5,769 nt of DNA from Candidatus Bathyarchaeota archaeon (GTDB lineage: Archaea > Thermoproteota > Bathyarchaeia > 40CM-2-53-6 > FEN-987), in assembly GCA_003152955.1 (NCBI GenBank), contig PMBQ01000240.1, forward strand, positions 1 through 5,769, read 5' to 3'. Below the pieces are notes generated by a model, which saw only the letters and a list, made by a program, of their open reading frames with translations, had not been told where the DNA came from and did not search any database. Of the stretch, positions 5,235 through 5,769 are shown in pieces; the stretch's first letter is position 1, and each line of letters opens with the position of its first letter. The position numbers and the translations under genes were made by a program.

Positions 5235-5576
5235 TTAGATCGTCACTGCAATTGCGGCGTCGAGTTTCCTGTAATACTTCTTAACCTCACCGTATTTCGA
5301 CCGAAAGCGGTCGACCACATCGGCCAGCTTTTGAGCATCCAACACCAGTCTAGCTTTACCGCGTACCTTCTTTCCCTTTATTGATAGCTCGATTTCAGGA
5401 TTGGCGGTAGCGTACTTGTACCATTTCGTGTCGGTACCATACATGGGTAAGAAGTATATCGTGGCACCGTCTACGACAAACCAGACCGGCCTCGTCGTCC
5501 ATTTGCCTGATCTCTTGACGGTTAACTCAACCTCACTCGTGGATTTCAGTGCTTCAAGAAACTCCATGGCCGCCAA
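5235..5576 (-). CDS. Small nitroreductase/F420-type split-barrel protein (DUF385/DUF2255-like)
   Basis: This encodes 113 residues from TTG 5576, chosen because GGTGG lies 6 nt upstream; ATG 5567 would remove only three residues but has a 15-nt spacing. The pattern is VELTVKRSGKWTTRPVWFVV (16-35), GATIYFLPMYG (37-47), KWYKYATANPEIELSIKGKK (51-70), VRGKARLVLD (71-80), FRSKYG (91-96) and a final strand DAAIAVTI. This matches small deazaflavin-dependent nitroreductase-like proteins: RP-W--V-G, then WY---NP---L---GK and a basic KYG helix. The LTTxGR turn of the classical members is altered to LTVKRSGK, so cofactor binding may differ. The nearest named relatives may be DUF385 or DUF2255 families, which I cannot separate without a profile search. 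It sits 89 nt after the dehydrogenase gene, with a palindrome in the gap, and 97 nt before the PPOX-type gene. Confidence 0.75.
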   Translation of the reverse strand: MAAMEFLEALKSTSEVELTVKRSGKWTTRPVWFVVDGATIYFLPMYGTDTKWYKYATANPEIELSIKGKKVRGKARLVLDAQKLADVVDRFRSKYGEVKKYYRKLDAAIAVTI

Positions 5577-5582
5577 ATTGAA

Positions 5583-5589
5583 CCACCCC
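5583..5589 (-). promoter_or_regulatory. Ribosome binding site deciding the TTG start
   Basis: On the minus strand GGGGTGG lies 6 nt before TTG 5576 but 15 nt before ATG 5567, favouring the TTG. Confidence 0.55.
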
Positions 5590-5628
5590 GTTGAAGCCTT
5601 TCATCGAATTTACGCCTATCATGCCAGA

Positions 5629-5654
5629 ACCAAGTTGCTTCTGCTCAACTTGGT
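5629..5654. repeat. Perfect 9-bp palindrome with 8-nt loop
   Basis: ACCAAGTTG (5629-5637) and CAACTTGGT (5646-5654) are exact complements. A second palindrome, GTCATGAC (5653-5660), overlaps its edge. It lies 11 nt after the dehydrogenase stop and about 53 nt before the next minus-strand start. There is no clear T-run after it on the minus strand, so operator or RNA-processing hairpin are as likely as terminator. Confidence 0.65.
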
Positions 5655-5665
5655 CATGACTTGGA

Positions 5666-5769
5666 CTAGGGTTTTACCAAGACTTTGATTTCTTTGCGCT
5701 CGTCCATGTCTTTGTAGCCTTCGGCAATGTCGGAGAGCGGGATGGTTTTCGTAAAGACGGCTGACACGT
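5666..5769 (-). CDS. Zinc-type medium-chain alcohol/formaldehyde dehydrogenase, C-terminus (partial)
   Basis: Only the last 33 codons and the TAG stop (5666-5668) are inside the window; the start lies beyond the right edge. The tail reads VFTKTIPLSDIAEGY, then KDMDERKEIKVLVKP. This is the usual end of zinc-dependent medium-chain dehydrogenases, where homologues have IThrlPLe-apeaY--fd-r-d--iKv-lkP. The DERKE stretch is most like glutathione-independent formaldehyde dehydrogenase or related alcohol dehydrogenases. The zinc ligands and the Rossmann motif are outside, so substrate and cofactor cannot be assigned. It is co-directional with the two split-barrel genes and 89 nt upstream of the nearer one. 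Confidence 0.8.
   Translation of the reverse strand, partial: VSAVFTKTIPLSDIAEGYKDMDERKEIKVLVKP

Noticed and set aside
5401..5688. Plus-strand reading frame of 95 codons
   Set aside because: It is antisense to the F420-type gene and the palindrome, and shows no recognisable domain.

Overview
The window is a gene-dense piece of what is most likely an archaeal chromosome. Three things point that way: a CFI-box surface protein of the type frequent in Thermoproteota (Nitrososphaeria and Bathyarchaeia relatives), an archaeal-style C-terminal membrane anchor on a secreted protein, and three small proteins of the split-beta-barrel flavin/deazaflavin (F420) fold within about 4 kb. Base composition is roughly balanced. 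The exact lineage cannot be fixed from the sequence alone. No rRNA, tRNA, CRISPR array, transposase or phage gene was found.

Left part (1-1461, + strand): the tail of a large secreted protein enters from the left edge. It shows the end of an Ig-like beta-sandwich, then a CFI-box, then about four membrane helices. Its stop overlaps by 8 nt the start of a secreted protein that looks CBM9/DOMON-like and carries a C-terminal anchor. The pair reads as a translationally coupled cell-surface unit.

Middle part (1462-4539, + strand): a small F420-type nitroreductase-fold protein is followed by an aldehyde dehydrogenase of the succinate-semialdehyde dehydrogenase group, then a low-specificity L-threonine aldolase. 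The last two could work in sequence, because threonine aldolase releases acetaldehyde (plus glycine) and an aldehyde dehydrogenase could oxidise it. That link is inferred from neighbourhood only. Each of the three intergenic gaps here contains an inverted repeat, two of them well above what short random DNA should give.

Right part (4540-5769, - strand): a convergent, apparently non-coding gap of 196 nt is followed by three genes on the minus strand. In transcription order they are the C-terminus of a zinc-type medium-chain alcohol/formaldehyde dehydrogenase (cut by the right edge), a small F420/nitroreductase-fold protein, and a PPOX-class split-barrel protein. Ribosome-binding sites of GGTGG/GGTGA type sit 5-6 nt before three of the small-protein starts and decide between alternative start codons.

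No clearly new multi-gene system is evident. The most distinctive signals are the coupled surface-protein pair, the cluster of three divergent split-barrel proteins, a short internal deletion in the aldehyde dehydrogenase, and several strong hairpins or palindromes between and inside genes.
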